DNA of 64,000 nt from Kineothrix sp. MB12-C1 (GTDB lineage Bacteria > Bacillota > Clostridia > Lachnospirales > Lachnospiraceae), in assembly GCF_030863805.1 (NCBI RefSeq), contig NZ_CP132957.1, positions 496,001 to 560,000 on the forward strand. Reading direction: 5' to 3'. The notes beneath the pieces are model-generated. The model did no database searches. It saw nothing but the letters and a program-made list of their open reading frames with translations, and was not told where the DNA came from. Both the position numbers and the translations under genes were made by a program. The first letter of the stretch is position 1. Each line of letters opens with the position of its first letter. Positions 6,971 to 17,300 of the stretch are shown one piece after another.

Positions 6971-8737
6971 CTACATTCTCTCCGGTGCCTGGAATCCGAG
7001 CACTTCAATACAGGTTTCCAGAATATCTCTTGTAAGAACAAGAAGCGCGATAAAGCCTTCTTTTCTTACAGGATCTTCTTCTGTCAAAATCTTTGTTTCA
7101 TGATAGAAATGGTTGAAAGCATTCGCTAAATCATAAATATAGGAACATACTTTATGAGGAGCAATCTCTTCATTCGCGCTCTCCATCATGGCATTGAAGC
7201 TTACCAACTGAAGCATCAGACCCTTTTCGGATTCACTTGCCGGCTCCTGGAGCATCACTTCCACTAAAGAGCCGCCCATATCCTTGTATTTGCTTAAAAT
7301 CGATTTAATACGAACAATCGTATAGAGAATATATGGGCCCGTATCCCCTTCAAAGGAAGTGAACCTATCGATATCAAAGATATAATCTTTGGAAGCCTGA
7401 TTGGATAAATCACCGTATTTTACTGCTGAAAGTGCTACAATACGTGCGATATCTCTCGCCTCATCTTCATCGACTGTCCGGTTATCCGTTATTTTCTTAT
7501 ACATTTCTTCATTGATTTCCGTCAACAAAGACTCTAGGCGCATAACTCCGCCTTCCCTTGTCTTAAAGGGCTTTCCATCCTTGCCATTCATCGTACCGAA
7601 TCCGAGAAACTTCAACTCTGTCTCAGGTTCCACAAGTTTCGTCTTTCTCGCACAACGAAATACTTGTTCGAAGTACAGATCCTGACGCTTGTCCACCACA
7701 TAGATAAGTTCATCCGGATGTATCTGGTCCATACGCTCCCTGATGGTCGCAAGATCTGTCGTATTATATAAGGCTGCGCCGTCGGATTTTAAAATCATAC
7801 AGGGAGGAATTTCTTTCGTATCCGTCTCCTCCTTCACATCCACAACAAGGGCTCCTTCACTAATATAGGCATAGCCCCCTGCCTTCATATCTTCTACCAT
7901 ATGAGGAATGAGATCATGAACATCCGATTCCCCTTTCCATAGGTCGAACTCTACATTCAAATTACGATAATTCTTCTTCAGGTCAGCCACCGAAACATCG
8001 AGAATATGCTGCCAAAGAGCGCGATAACCTCTCTCTCCATTTTGGAGCTTAAAGGTGGCATTCATAGCCTTTGTTCTATACTCGGCATCTTCCTTGGACT
8101 TGCCGCTTGCCAGAGGATATATCTCTTCCAGTTCTGAAATCGTAAAAGGAGCTTCTTTAGGATATTCTCCCTGAAAACTTTCATCGAAATATGGAAGTTC
8201 AGGGAAACGCTCTTCCAATTCCGTAACAATCAATCCCATCTGCAAGCCCCAATCCCCCAGATGAATATCTCCAATCACTTCGTGACCCGCATATCTTGCA
8301 ATACGTTTAATACTTTCACCGATAATTGCTGAACGAAGATGACCTACATGCAATGGCTTTGCCACATTCGGACCGCCGTAGTCGATCACAATCTTCTTCG
8401 GCTTTACAGGCATGTCCAGACCGAACTTCGGTTCATGTGACATCTGTAGCAAATAATCTCTTAAAAATTTAGGCTTTAACTTCAGATTCAAAAATCCGGG
8501 AGCCACTGCGCTCACTTCTTCAAATATTTCACTCGCCGTAAGCTCTCCTGCTACCTCCTGCGCTATCATAATCGGCGCCTTTTTATATTGCTTCGCACCT
8601 GCCATAGCTCCGTTGCACTGATACTCACACAGGTCGGGACGATTCGATAACGTAACCTTTCCCAACTCCTTCGAATATCCTGCTGCCACAAAGGCACGTT
8701 TCATCTCATCTGATATAACATCAAGAATCTTATTCAT
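6971..8737 (-). CDS. argS: arginyl-tRNA synthetase
   Basis: The product has 588 residues, the full length for class I ArgRS. It shows the N-terminal additional domain, the HIGH-type motif HVGH (about 130-133, in PLHVGHLRSAIIGE), and a C-terminal anticodon-binding helical domain ending FQAPERM. Like other ArgRS it lacks a canonical KMSKS and has KTREGG instead. It charges tRNA-Arg in the cytoplasm. The ATG has GGAAGG upstream. It appears monocistronic, with a terminator downstream, and no T-box leader is visible in the 120 bp before queH. Confidence 0.97.
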   Translation of the reverse strand: MNKILDVISDEMKRAFVAAGYSKELGKVTLSNRPDLCEYQCNGAMAGAKQYKKAPIMIAQEVAGELTASEIFEEVSAVAPGFLNLKLKPKFLRDYLLQMSHEPKFGLDMPVKPKKIVIDYGGPNVAKPLHVGHLRSAIIGESIKRIARYAGHEVIGDIHLGDWGLQMGLIVTELEERFPELPYFDESFQGEYPKEAPFTISELEEIYPLASGKSKEDAEYRTKAMNATFKLQNGERGYRALWQHILDVSVADLKKNYRNLNVEFDLWKGESDVHDLIPHMVEDMKAGGYAYISEGALVVDVKEETDTKEIPPCMILKSDGAALYNTTDLATIRERMDQIHPDELIYVVDKRQDLYFEQVFRCARKTKLVEPETELKFLGFGTMNGKDGKPFKTREGGVMRLESLLTEINEEMYKKITDNRTVDEDEARDIARIVALSAVKYGDLSNQASKDYIFDIDRFTSFEGDTGPYILYTIVRIKSILSKYKDMGGSLVEVMLQEPASESEKGLMLQLVSFNAMMESANEEIAPHKVCSYIYDLANAFNHFYHETKILTEEDPVRKEGFIALLVLTRDILETCIEVLGFQAPERM

Positions 8738-8829
8738 TATTTTTTCCTTCCTTACCGAGCTTCTTACTTTATATATACTATCATTTCACATCTATTTTAT
8801 CAATGATGGAAAACAACATTTTAACAATT

Positions 8830-8852
8830 GTTACTGTTCACGTTCCAGTAAC
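8830..8852. repeat. palindromic hairpin repeat (GTTACTG...CAGTAAC)
   Basis: The inverted repeat GTTACTG/CAGTAAC has a 9-nt loop and lies between argS and queH. It shares arms and layout with the hairpins at 18147-18174 and 38983-39013, each in an intergenic spacer of the core region. Confidence 0.5.
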
Positions 8853-8858
8853 TAATAA

Positions 8859-9563
8859 TTATCTTCCCTCGACTACTTGTGCTGCTGCCTGTCTTGCTCT
8901 CTTCTCACTCTCCACTCTCGAGTAGACGCATCCGCAATAATTTTGCCGGTACAGATCGAACTGCCCGGAAAGCTCGACGGATCTTTTATAACCATTTTTC
9001 TTCTTAAAGTCGGAAGGGAGGAAAGACGAACCATATTTTACAGCCATTTCCTGCCCGATTTCATTCAACTTTCCCGCATTTTTCATGGGGCTTATCGTAA
9101 GCGTTGTCGTAAAATAATCGAAGCCCTTTTCCGTAGCTAACTGAGCTGTTCTCAGAAGACGCAACTCATAACAGCGGAAACATCTTTCTCCGCCTTCCGG
9201 ACATTGCTCCAATCCTTTTGACAATTCAAAGAAAAGGCCCGGCTCGTAGTCACCTTCTATCACTTCGATTTTACGAGCATTTACAGTAGAATTCATCGAA
9301 TCGAAGGTTCCGCTTTCCACTTGCTCATTATATGCTTCAATTAAACGTTTCTGCTCTTCCACCCGTCTGCGATATTCCTTATCTTCAGTAATATTAGGAT
9401 TATAAAAAAATACAGTCAGATCGAAATATTCACGCAAATATTCCATCACATAACTACTGCATGGCGCACAGCAGCTATGAAGAAGAAGAGACCTTCTCTC
9501 TCCTCCTTTTTCACTTTTCTGCTGCTCTATTATCTTGTCTAATTCCTTCGCATAATTGATCAC
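8859..9563 (-). CDS. queH: epoxyqueuosine reductase QueH
   Basis: This belongs to the QueH (formerly DUF208) family, which reduces epoxyqueuosine to queuosine in tRNA. Diagnostic Cys clusters are present: SCCAPC near the N-terminus, CFRCYELRL in the middle and YCGCVYS near the C-terminus, probably metal-binding and redox ligands. I place the start at GTG 9563, because AAGGAAGG precedes it by 10 nt and the resulting N-terminus (MINYAKELDKIIEQ) matches the usual family start. The frame stays open upstream to 9668. It appears independent of carAB, 150 bp away. Confidence 0.9.
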   Translation of the reverse strand: MINYAKELDKIIEQQKSEKGGERRSLLLHSCCAPCSSYVMEYLREYFDLTVFFYNPNITEDKEYRRRVEEQKRLIEAYNEQVESGTFDSMNSTVNARKIEVIEGDYEPGLFFELSKGLEQCPEGGERCFRCYELRLLRTAQLATEKGFDYFTTTLTISPMKNAGKLNEIGQEMAVKYGSSFLPSDFKKKNGYKRSVELSGQFDLYRQNYCGCVYSRVESEKRARQAAAQVVEGR

Positions 9564-9715
9564 TTTCGTGATACCTTCCTTTCCGACTCCCATATCCTTT
9601 GCAGGATTTCCTGCATACTCTGTAATATCATAACCGAATCCTGTATAGCCGAAAAAAGACTGCTGCAAAAAGAATGGATAGCTATCTCTTTTTACAACAG
9701 CCTTTTATCAGTCAA

Positions 9716-12700
9716 TTATAAGGATGCAATATCCACTAACGTTAATTTTTCTTCTTCTCCTACATGCTCAAGGCTCGTTACAAGAGCTTTTGCCGTATCC
9801 AGTGATGTCAGACAATTCACGCCGGTCTCGATAGCGGTTCTTCTTATAAGGAAGCCATCCCTCGATTTATCTCTTCCCTGTGTAGGGGTATCGATGACAA
9901 GGTCGATCTTATGCCCTAAGATAAGGTCCATTACCGTCGGGGATTCCTGTTGGATCTTATTTACCTTCCGGGCATTCACTCCTGCATCCTTCAGCGCATT
10001 GGCTGTGCTTCGCGTCGCATAGATGGTATAACCGAGTTTTTCGAAGCGTTTTCCTATTTCGATCGCCTCTCCCTTATCCGCATCTTTTACCGTAATGATG
10101 ATCTGCTTATACTTCGGCAGATTTACGCCGGCTCCAAGGAATGCCTTATAAAGTGCCTCATTAAATGTCTTGGAAATACCGAGACATTCTCCCGTGGATT
10201 TCATCTCCGGTCCTAAGCTGATTTCAGCACCGCGTATTTTCTCGAAAGAGAATACCGGCATCTTAATCGCGATATAATCCGATTCCTTCTGCAATCCCGG
10301 CTCATAACCGAGTTCGCGAATGGTCTTTCCGATAATGACCTCTGTGGCTAAGTCTACGATAGGTATACCTGTAACTTTGCTAATATAAGGTACCGTTCTG
10401 GAAGAACGGGGATTCACCTCGATAACATAGACTTCTTCACCTACTACGATAAACTGAATATTAATGAGTCCGATGACATGCAGTGCCTTCGCCAGCCTTC
10501 TTGTATATTCTGCTATCGTTTCTTTCACCTTATCGCTAATACTCTGTGCCGGATATACGGAAATACTGTCTCCTGAATGCACACCTGCTCTTTCGATATG
10601 CTCCATAATACCGGGAATCAGAATATCGGTTCCATCGCATACGGCGTCCACTTCGATCTCTTTACCCTGTAAATACTTATCTACCAAAATCGGATGTTCC
10701 TGGGCAATGCGGTTAATGATTTCCATGAATTCTTCCACTTCTTCATCGGAAATAGCAATCTGCATTCCCTGTCCGCCGAGTACATAGGACGGGCGCACCA
10801 AAACAGGGTATCCGAGCTTATTGGCTACCTTCTTAGCTTCTTCCGCTGTGTATACCGTTCCGCCGGAGGGTCTTGGGATTTCACATTGTTCCAAAATCGC
10901 ATCGAATAGCTCTCTATCCTCTGCCGCATCTACATTCTCCGCACTCGTTCCCAGTATCGGAACTCCCATCTTCATCAAGCTTTCAGTCAGCTTAATTGCT
11001 GTCTGTCCGCCGAACTGAACGACTGCTCCGTCAGGCTTTTCTATATTAACGATATTTTCTACGTCTTCCGGTGTCAAAGGTTCAAAATAGAGCTTGTCCG
11101 CGATATCGAAATCGGTACTTACAGTCTCAGGATTGTTATTGATAATAATCGTTTCATATCCCGCCCTGGCGAAAGCCCATGTTGCATGCACCGAACAGTA
11201 GTCGAACTCAATACCTTGACCGATACGAATAGGACCGGAACCGAGCACAAGTACTTTCTTGAGAGGATTCGTCTGAACTGCTTCATTTTCACTTCCAAAA
11301 CAGGAATAGTAGTAAGGTGTGCTCGCTGCAAATTCTGCGGCACAGGTGTCTACCATCTTAAAAGCAGCGGTAATTCCGTTGTCATAACGCATCTTCTTAA
11401 TATCCTCTTCCGGAATACCTGTCAGTCTGCTAATTACATTATCCGGGAATTCAATGCGTTTCGCTTCTTTTAACAACTCTAAGGTAAGAGGACCTTTTTC
11501 CAGCGCATCCTCCATCTCAACTAAAATGGCGATCTTATCGATAAACCACCTATCTACCATAGTAATCTCATGGATGGTATCGTAATCGATTCCCTTTCTC
11601 AAGCTTTCTGCAATCACATAGATTCTCTGATCATCTACGATTTTCAGCCTATCCAAAAGTTCTTCTTTTGAAAGGTCTGTAAAGTCATAACTTCTTAAGC
11701 AGTCTACGTGCTGCTCCAGGGAACGAATGGCTTTCATCATCGCACCCTCGAAGTTCGTACAAATACTCATAACCTCGCCAGTTGCCTTCATCTGGGTCGT
11801 CAATGTTCTTTTCGCCGTAATGAATTTATCGAAGGGAAGACGTGGAATCTTAACGACACAATAGTCTAATGTGGGTTCGAAACTGGCATAGGTCTTGCCG
11901 GTAATTGCATTCTTTATTTCATCCAATGTATAACCGAGCGCAATCTTCGCCGCTACCTTCGCAATCGGATAACCGGTCGCTTTAGAGGCAAGCGCAGAGG
12001 AACGGCTTACACGGGGATTAACTTCAATTACACAATACTCAAAACTGGTAGGATGAAGGGCGAACTGTACGTTACAGCCTCCCGTAATCTCCAGCTCGTT
12101 AATAATGTTGAGGGAGGAGCTGCGAAGCATCTGGTATTCTTTATCTGTCAAAGTCTGAGACGGAGCTACTACGATGCTATCCCCGGTATGTACACCTACC
12201 GGATCAATATTCTCCATATTACACACGGTAATGCAGTTACCTGCACTATCCCGGATTACCTCATATTCAATTTCTTTCCAACCGGAGATACAACGTTCTA
12301 CAAGCACCTGCCCTACGCGGGAAAGGCGAAGTCCGTTTTCCAGAATTTCTTCCAATTGCATCTGATTATCCGCGATACCGCCGCCGGAACCTCCTAAGGT
12401 ATAGGCCGGACGAAGAACGACGGGATAACCGATTTTCTTTGCGAATTCAACACCATCTTTTACATTCTCCACCACGAGGGAAGCGGCACAAGGTTCACCG
12501 ATCTTTTCCATGGTCTCTTTGAATTCCAGACGATCTTCTGCCTTCTTTATCGTCTTTGCGGTGGTTCCCAGAAGCCTTACATTATTCTTTTCCAAGAAGC
12601 CCGATTCATCCAGCTCCATACCCAGGTTCAGACCAGCCTGTCCGCCGAGTGTGGGTAATACGCTATCCGGCTTTTCCTTTTCGATAATCTGCTGTAACAC

Positions 12701-12916
12701 TTTAACCGTTAATGGTTCAATATATATTTTGTCCGCAATATCTCTATCCGTCATAATGGTTGCCGGATTGGAATTGACAAGCACTACCTCAATCCCCTCT
12801 TCCTTCAAAGAGCGGCAGGCCTGTGTGCCCGCATAGTCGAATTCTGCAGCCTGCCCGATTACAATGGGGCCGGAACCAATTACCAGAACTTTTTTTACAT
12901 TAGGATTCTTAGGCAT
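9716..12916 (-). CDS. carB: carbamoyl-phosphate synthase large subunit
   Basis: This is the full-length 1066-residue CarB with two homologous ATP-grasp halves, each opening with a GSGPIxIGQxxEFDY motif, followed by oligomerisation and a C-terminal MGS-like allosteric domain. It makes carbamoyl phosphate from ammonia delivered by CarA, bicarbonate and 2 ATP, for pyrimidine and arginine synthesis. The ATG overlaps the carA stop by 8 bp behind GAGAGGAAAAAAG, indicating translational coupling. pyrE lies about 30 kb away in the same window. Confidence 0.98.
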   Translation of the reverse strand: MPKNPNVKKVLVIGSGPIVIGQAAEFDYAGTQACRSLKEEGIEVVLVNSNPATIMTDRDIADKIYIEPLTVKVLQQIIEKEKPDSVLPTLGGQAGLNLGMELDESGFLEKNNVRLLGTTAKTIKKAEDRLEFKETMEKIGEPCAASLVVENVKDGVEFAKKIGYPVVLRPAYTLGGSGGGIADNQMQLEEILENGLRLSRVGQVLVERCISGWKEIEYEVIRDSAGNCITVCNMENIDPVGVHTGDSIVVAPSQTLTDKEYQMLRSSSLNIINELEITGGCNVQFALHPTSFEYCVIEVNPRVSRSSALASKATGYPIAKVAAKIALGYTLDEIKNAITGKTYASFEPTLDYCVVKIPRLPFDKFITAKRTLTTQMKATGEVMSICTNFEGAMMKAIRSLEQHVDCLRSYDFTDLSKEELLDRLKIVDDQRIYVIAESLRKGIDYDTIHEITMVDRWFIDKIAILVEMEDALEKGPLTLELLKEAKRIEFPDNVISRLTGIPEEDIKKMRYDNGITAAFKMVDTCAAEFAASTPYYYSCFGSENEAVQTNPLKKVLVLGSGPIRIGQGIEFDYCSVHATWAFARAGYETIIINNNPETVSTDFDIADKLYFEPLTPEDVENIVNIEKPDGAVVQFGGQTAIKLTESLMKMGVPILGTSAENVDAAEDRELFDAILEQCEIPRPSGGTVYTAEEAKKVANKLGYPVLVRPSYVLGGQGMQIAISDEEVEEFMEIINRIAQEHPILVDKYLQGKEIEVDAVCDGTDILIPGIMEHIERAGVHSGDSISVYPAQSISDKVKETIAEYTRRLAKALHVIGLINIQFIVVGEEVYVIEVNPRSSRTVPYISKVTGIPIVDLATEVIIGKTIRELGYEPGLQKESDYIAIKMPVFSFEKIRGAEISLGPEMKSTGECLGISKTFNEALYKAFLGAGVNLPKYKQIIITVKDADKGEAIEIGKRFEKLGYTIYATRSTANALKDAGVNARKVNKIQQESPTVMDLILGHKIDLVIDTPTQGRDKSRDGFLIRRTAIETGVNCLTSLDTAKALVTSLEHVGEEEKLTLVDIASL

Positions 12917-14129
12917 CTTTTTTCCTCTCTTTCATCATGTCGATAAATCTGTCAAATAAATCTCTGGAATCCTCAGGTCCTGAACATGCCTCCGGATGAA
13001 ACTGCACGGTAAAAATATTCTTGCCTGTATAGGAAAGTCCTTCATTTGTTCCATCATTTACATTGATAAACGCAGGCGTCGCTACTTTCTCGTCCAGCTT
13101 ATCCATGTCAACTACATATCCATGATTCTGAGAAGATATATATACTTTACCGGTCTGTAAATCCTTCACCGGATGGTTGCCGCCCCTATGTCCATATTTC
13201 ATTCGGAAAGTATCCGCGCCTGTGGCAAGAGCCATCAACTGATGTCCGAGACAAATTGCGAATATCGGAATATCTGTGTGATATAAGGTTTTCAGTTCTT
13301 CTATTATGGAGGTACATTCCTTCGGGTCGCCGGGTCCATTGCTTAGCATAATACCATCGGGTGCTGCTGCAATAATTTCCTCCGCTGTTGTAAGAGCCGG
13401 ATATACCGTAACATCACAACCCCTTTTTACGAGAGAGTCTATAATGTTTTCTTTTGCTCCGAAGTCGAGCAATGCCACCTTTTTACCAAGACCATTTATC
13501 TTTTTAACGATACTTGGCTTTCTTTCATGGATTCCTTTATCATAGGCCTCCTTATCGAATTTGGCACTGCCGGAAATCGCTCCGTTCTCCTCAAGAGATC
13601 TGGAGCCTTTTATTTCATATTTTTGTTCACAGGTTACTTTTTCTACCACTTTGCCCGTGGCATAGCTTTTTAATTTGAGAATCACTTCCTCTAAATCATA
13701 ATCATTTCTTGTTGTAATCATTCCGTTCATCGTGCCCTTTTCCCGAAGAATCTTTGTTAGAGCTCTCGTATCGATTCCTGCAATTCCCGGCACCCCATAT
13801 TCCTCAAGGAATTCCTGGATTGTCATATCCGAACGGAAGTTGCTGGGAATCCTGGATAATTCCCGTACAATAAGTCCATCGATCCATGGTCTTGCCGATT
13901 CCATATCGTCTTTACATATCCCATAATTGCCGATTAACGGATAGGTCATACATACCGCTTGCCCTGCATAGGAAGGGTCTGTCAATACTTCCAGATAACC
14001 TGCCATGGACGTGTTGAAAACAATTTCACTGATGACTTCTTTTTGGGCTCCGATGTGGGTTCCTTCAAACACCGTGCCATCCTCCAAAATTAGAAATGAT
14101 TTCGTTGGAAATTCGCTCATTTTTTTCAC
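12909..14129 (-). CDS. carA: carbamoyl-phosphate synthase small (glutaminase) subunit
   Basis: The product has 406 residues. It combines an N-terminal CarA domain (LEDGTVFEGTHIG) with a class I glutamine amidotransferase domain whose nucleophile Cys lies in FAICLGHQ, with catalytic His/Glu in QFHPEA. It hydrolyses glutamine and channels ammonia to CarB. The start is GTG 14129 behind GGAGG with 7-nt spacing; ATG 14120 is an alternative. It is the first gene of the carAB unit. No PyrR-type attenuator was recognised in the 178 bp upstream, which instead contain the purL terminator. Confidence 0.97.
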   Translation of the reverse strand: MKKMSEFPTKSFLILEDGTVFEGTHIGAQKEVISEIVFNTSMAGYLEVLTDPSYAGQAVCMTYPLIGNYGICKDDMESARPWIDGLIVRELSRIPSNFRSDMTIQEFLEEYGVPGIAGIDTRALTKILREKGTMNGMITTRNDYDLEEVILKLKSYATGKVVEKVTCEQKYEIKGSRSLEENGAISGSAKFDKEAYDKGIHERKPSIVKKINGLGKKVALLDFGAKENIIDSLVKRGCDVTVYPALTTAEEIIAAAPDGIMLSNGPGDPKECTSIIEELKTLYHTDIPIFAICLGHQLMALATGADTFRMKYGHRGGNHPVKDLQTGKVYISSQNHGYVVDMDKLDEKVATPAFINVNDGTNEGLSYTGKNIFTVQFHPEACSGPEDSRDLFDRFIDMMKERKKDA

Positions 14130-14263
14130 CCGTTGTCCTCCTCAAATTTTTATCCAAATTATCTTATTTTAGCACAGCATATTTCATGTTTCAACTATAA
14201 ATTTTGCAAATTCCCCCCAAACCTTTATTATTATTTCTATAATAGTTACCGATATTTTTCAAT

Positions 14264-14303
14264 AGAACCATGGGAAATACGCATAACGCATTCCCATGGT
14301 TCT
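14264..14303 (-). terminator. hairpin downstream of purL
   Basis: A 13-bp perfect stem AGAACCATGGGAA/TTCCCATGGTTCT with an extendable loop starts just after the purL stop. An A/T-rich tract (TATTGAAAAAT) follows on the - strand. It probably terminates purL before carAB. Confidence 0.75.
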
Positions 14304-14308
14304 AATAA

Positions 14309-17300
14309 TTACTCTGTAAAATAATGAACGCCTGACTCGAATATCTTCATATCCTGTTCACCATAAATATTAATAGCAACGGATCTGTCGCGGCGTTCCG
14401 CGTGAGCCATCTTGCCAAAACATCTTCCATCGGGCGAGGTAATACCTTCGATTGCAGCATAGGAGCCATTCACATTCCATTCTTCATCCATAGAAACATT
14501 ACCGGTAATATCCGCATATTGAGTAGCTACCTGCCCATTCGCGAATAACTTATCAATCCATTCCTTCGGTGCAACGAAACGGCCTTCTCCATGAGAAGCA
14601 GGATTCGCATATACCTTGCCTGTCTCCGCCTCTTGCAGCCACGGCGACTTATTGGACACTACCTTTATATATACCATCTTAGAAATATGACGGTTGATAG
14701 TGTTGAACGTAAGCGTCGGAGAATCCTCTTTCTGTCCTGTAATTTCCCCAAACGGCACAAGTCCCAGTTTAATTAAAGCCTGGAATCCATTACAGATACC
14801 GAGGGCAAGACCATCCCTTTCGTTCAACAGCTTCATTACCGCTTCCTTAATCTTCTCATTCTGGAAAGCAGTAGCAAAGAACTTCGCACTTCCATCCGGT
14901 TCATCACCTGCTGAGAATCCGCCCGGGAACATGATAATCTGCGCATCTCCAATGGCTTTTTCAAAGACATCGACCGAATCCTTAATATCTTCTGCCGTCA
15001 GGTTTCTAAATACCTTCGTCACCACTTTAGCACCTGCCTGTTCGAAGGCTTTCGCACTGTCATATTCACAGTTCGTACCCGGAAATACCGGAATAAATAC
15101 CGTAGGTCTTGCAATCTTATTCTTGCTTACATAGATTTTATTCGATGTATAAATAGGCGATTCCACCTTCGTCATCTCTTTTGATGCTTTAGTAGGGAAT
15201 ACCTTCTCCAGCTTAGAAGTCCACGCATGTAGCGCTTCCTCCATAGTAATGGTTACATCTTTATAAACAAATTCTGCTTCCTGCGTCACTTCGCCGATAA
15301 TGCGACAGTTAGGAATCTCAAGTAACGCATCCAGCTTATCCGCTGCGACTTCTGCCACAATATCACCGAGACCGTTTTCAAAGAGTTCTCTCGGTGCGAG
15401 TTCCTCAGAAATCTTTACACCCAGTCCATTTCCAAATGCCATCTTACTGATTGATACTGCAAGTCCTCTCGCATCCTGCGCATAAGCGGATAAAATAGCT
15501 CCTTCTTCAATAAGTTCTGCGATTCGATGGTATAAACTCATTACTTCTTCATAAACGGGAATATCATACTCGTCCTTAGGAATCCAGAACTGTACCATAC
15601 GGCTTCCTGCTTTCTTAAGTTCCGGTGTTATGATATCCTTTTCCTTTGCCACATCTACAGCAAAAGATACTAATGTAGGAGGAACATCGATATCCTGGAA
15701 GGTACCGGACATACTATCCTTACCGCCAATCGATGGAAGTCCGTATCCGATTTGTGCATCATATGCACCTAGAAGCGCCGCAAACGGCTGACTCCAACGG
15801 CTTGGATCATTGCTCATACGCTTGAAATATTCCTGGAAAGTAAATCGGATATTTCTAAAATTGCCGCCTGTCGCTACTATTTTCGCTATGGATTCCGTTA
15901 CTGCATAAATAGCTCCATGATACGGGCTCCATGAGGAAAGGTAAGGATCGAAACCGTAACTCATCAACGTTACTGTATCTGTTTTGCCTTTCAGCACCGG
16001 AAGCTTCGCTGCCATAACTTGAGTTTCCGTCAATTGATATTTACCGCCATAAGGCATCAATACAGAAGCCGCTCCTATGGAGGAATCGAACATCTCCACA
16101 AGCCCTTTCTGTGAACATACATTCAAATCGTTCAGACTTATAACCCACGCTGCCTTCACATCGTTCTTTTCCAACTGCTCCTTTACGGAAGGAACAGCAA
16201 TATAATCGAAATAATTATCTTCTTTTACAGGGATATCTACCTTTACATTTGTTTCTTGATGAGCGCCGTTCGTATCGAGGAAAGCTCTGCTAATATTAAC
16301 GATTTCCTTACCGCGCCATTTTAACACAAGTCTCGGATTCTTCGTAACGACAGCTACCGGTACTGCCTCTAAGTTTTCCTCTGCCGAAAAGCTGAGGAAC
16401 TTCTCCACATTTTCAGGGCTTACTACTACAGCCATTCTTTCCTGTGACTCAGAAATGGCAAGCTCTGTACCGTCCAATCCTGCGTATTTTTTCGGAACTT
16501 TATCCAAATCTATAACTAAACCATCTGCAAGCTCTCCGATCGCTACGGATACACCTCCTGCACCGAAATCATTGCACTTTTTAATCAGTCTGCTCACTTC
16601 TTCTCTTCTGAAAAGCCTCTGAATCTTACGTTCTGTCGGTGCATTACCCTTTTGTACTTCCGCTCCGCACGTCTCGATGGAGTTTTCCGTATGCACCTTA
16701 GAAGAACCGGTAGCACCGCCGCAGCCGTCTCTTCCCGTTCTTCCACCCAGCAAGATAATAACATCATCCGGGTCTGAATTCTCACGAATCACGTTGCTTC
16801 TTGGCGCTGCTCCCATTACCGCGCCGATCTCCATACGCTTTGCCACATAGTCGGGATGATAGATTTCCTTTACATAGCCGGTGGCTAAGCCTATTTGATT
16901 TCCATAAGAAGAATAACCGCTGGCCGCGCCGCGTACCAACTTCTTCTGGGATAACTTTCCTTTTAACGTCTCAGCGACCGGTACCGTAGGATCTGCCGCA
17001 CCGGTTACACGCATTGCCTGGTAAACATAACCTCGTCCGGAAAGAGGATCACGAATAGCTCCGCCAAGACAAGTTGCTGCCCCGCCGAAAGGTTCAATTT
17101 CCGTCGGATGGTTGTGAGTTTCATTTTTGAAAAATACGAGCCACTCTTCTTCCACCGGACCATCGCCATAGTCCATCTCTACCGGTACAATAACGGAACA
17201 TGCGTTGATTTCATCGGATACTTCCATGTCCTCAAGCTTACCGTCTTTTCTCAGTTTACGCATAGCCATAAGAGCAAGATCCATAAGACAGATGAACTTA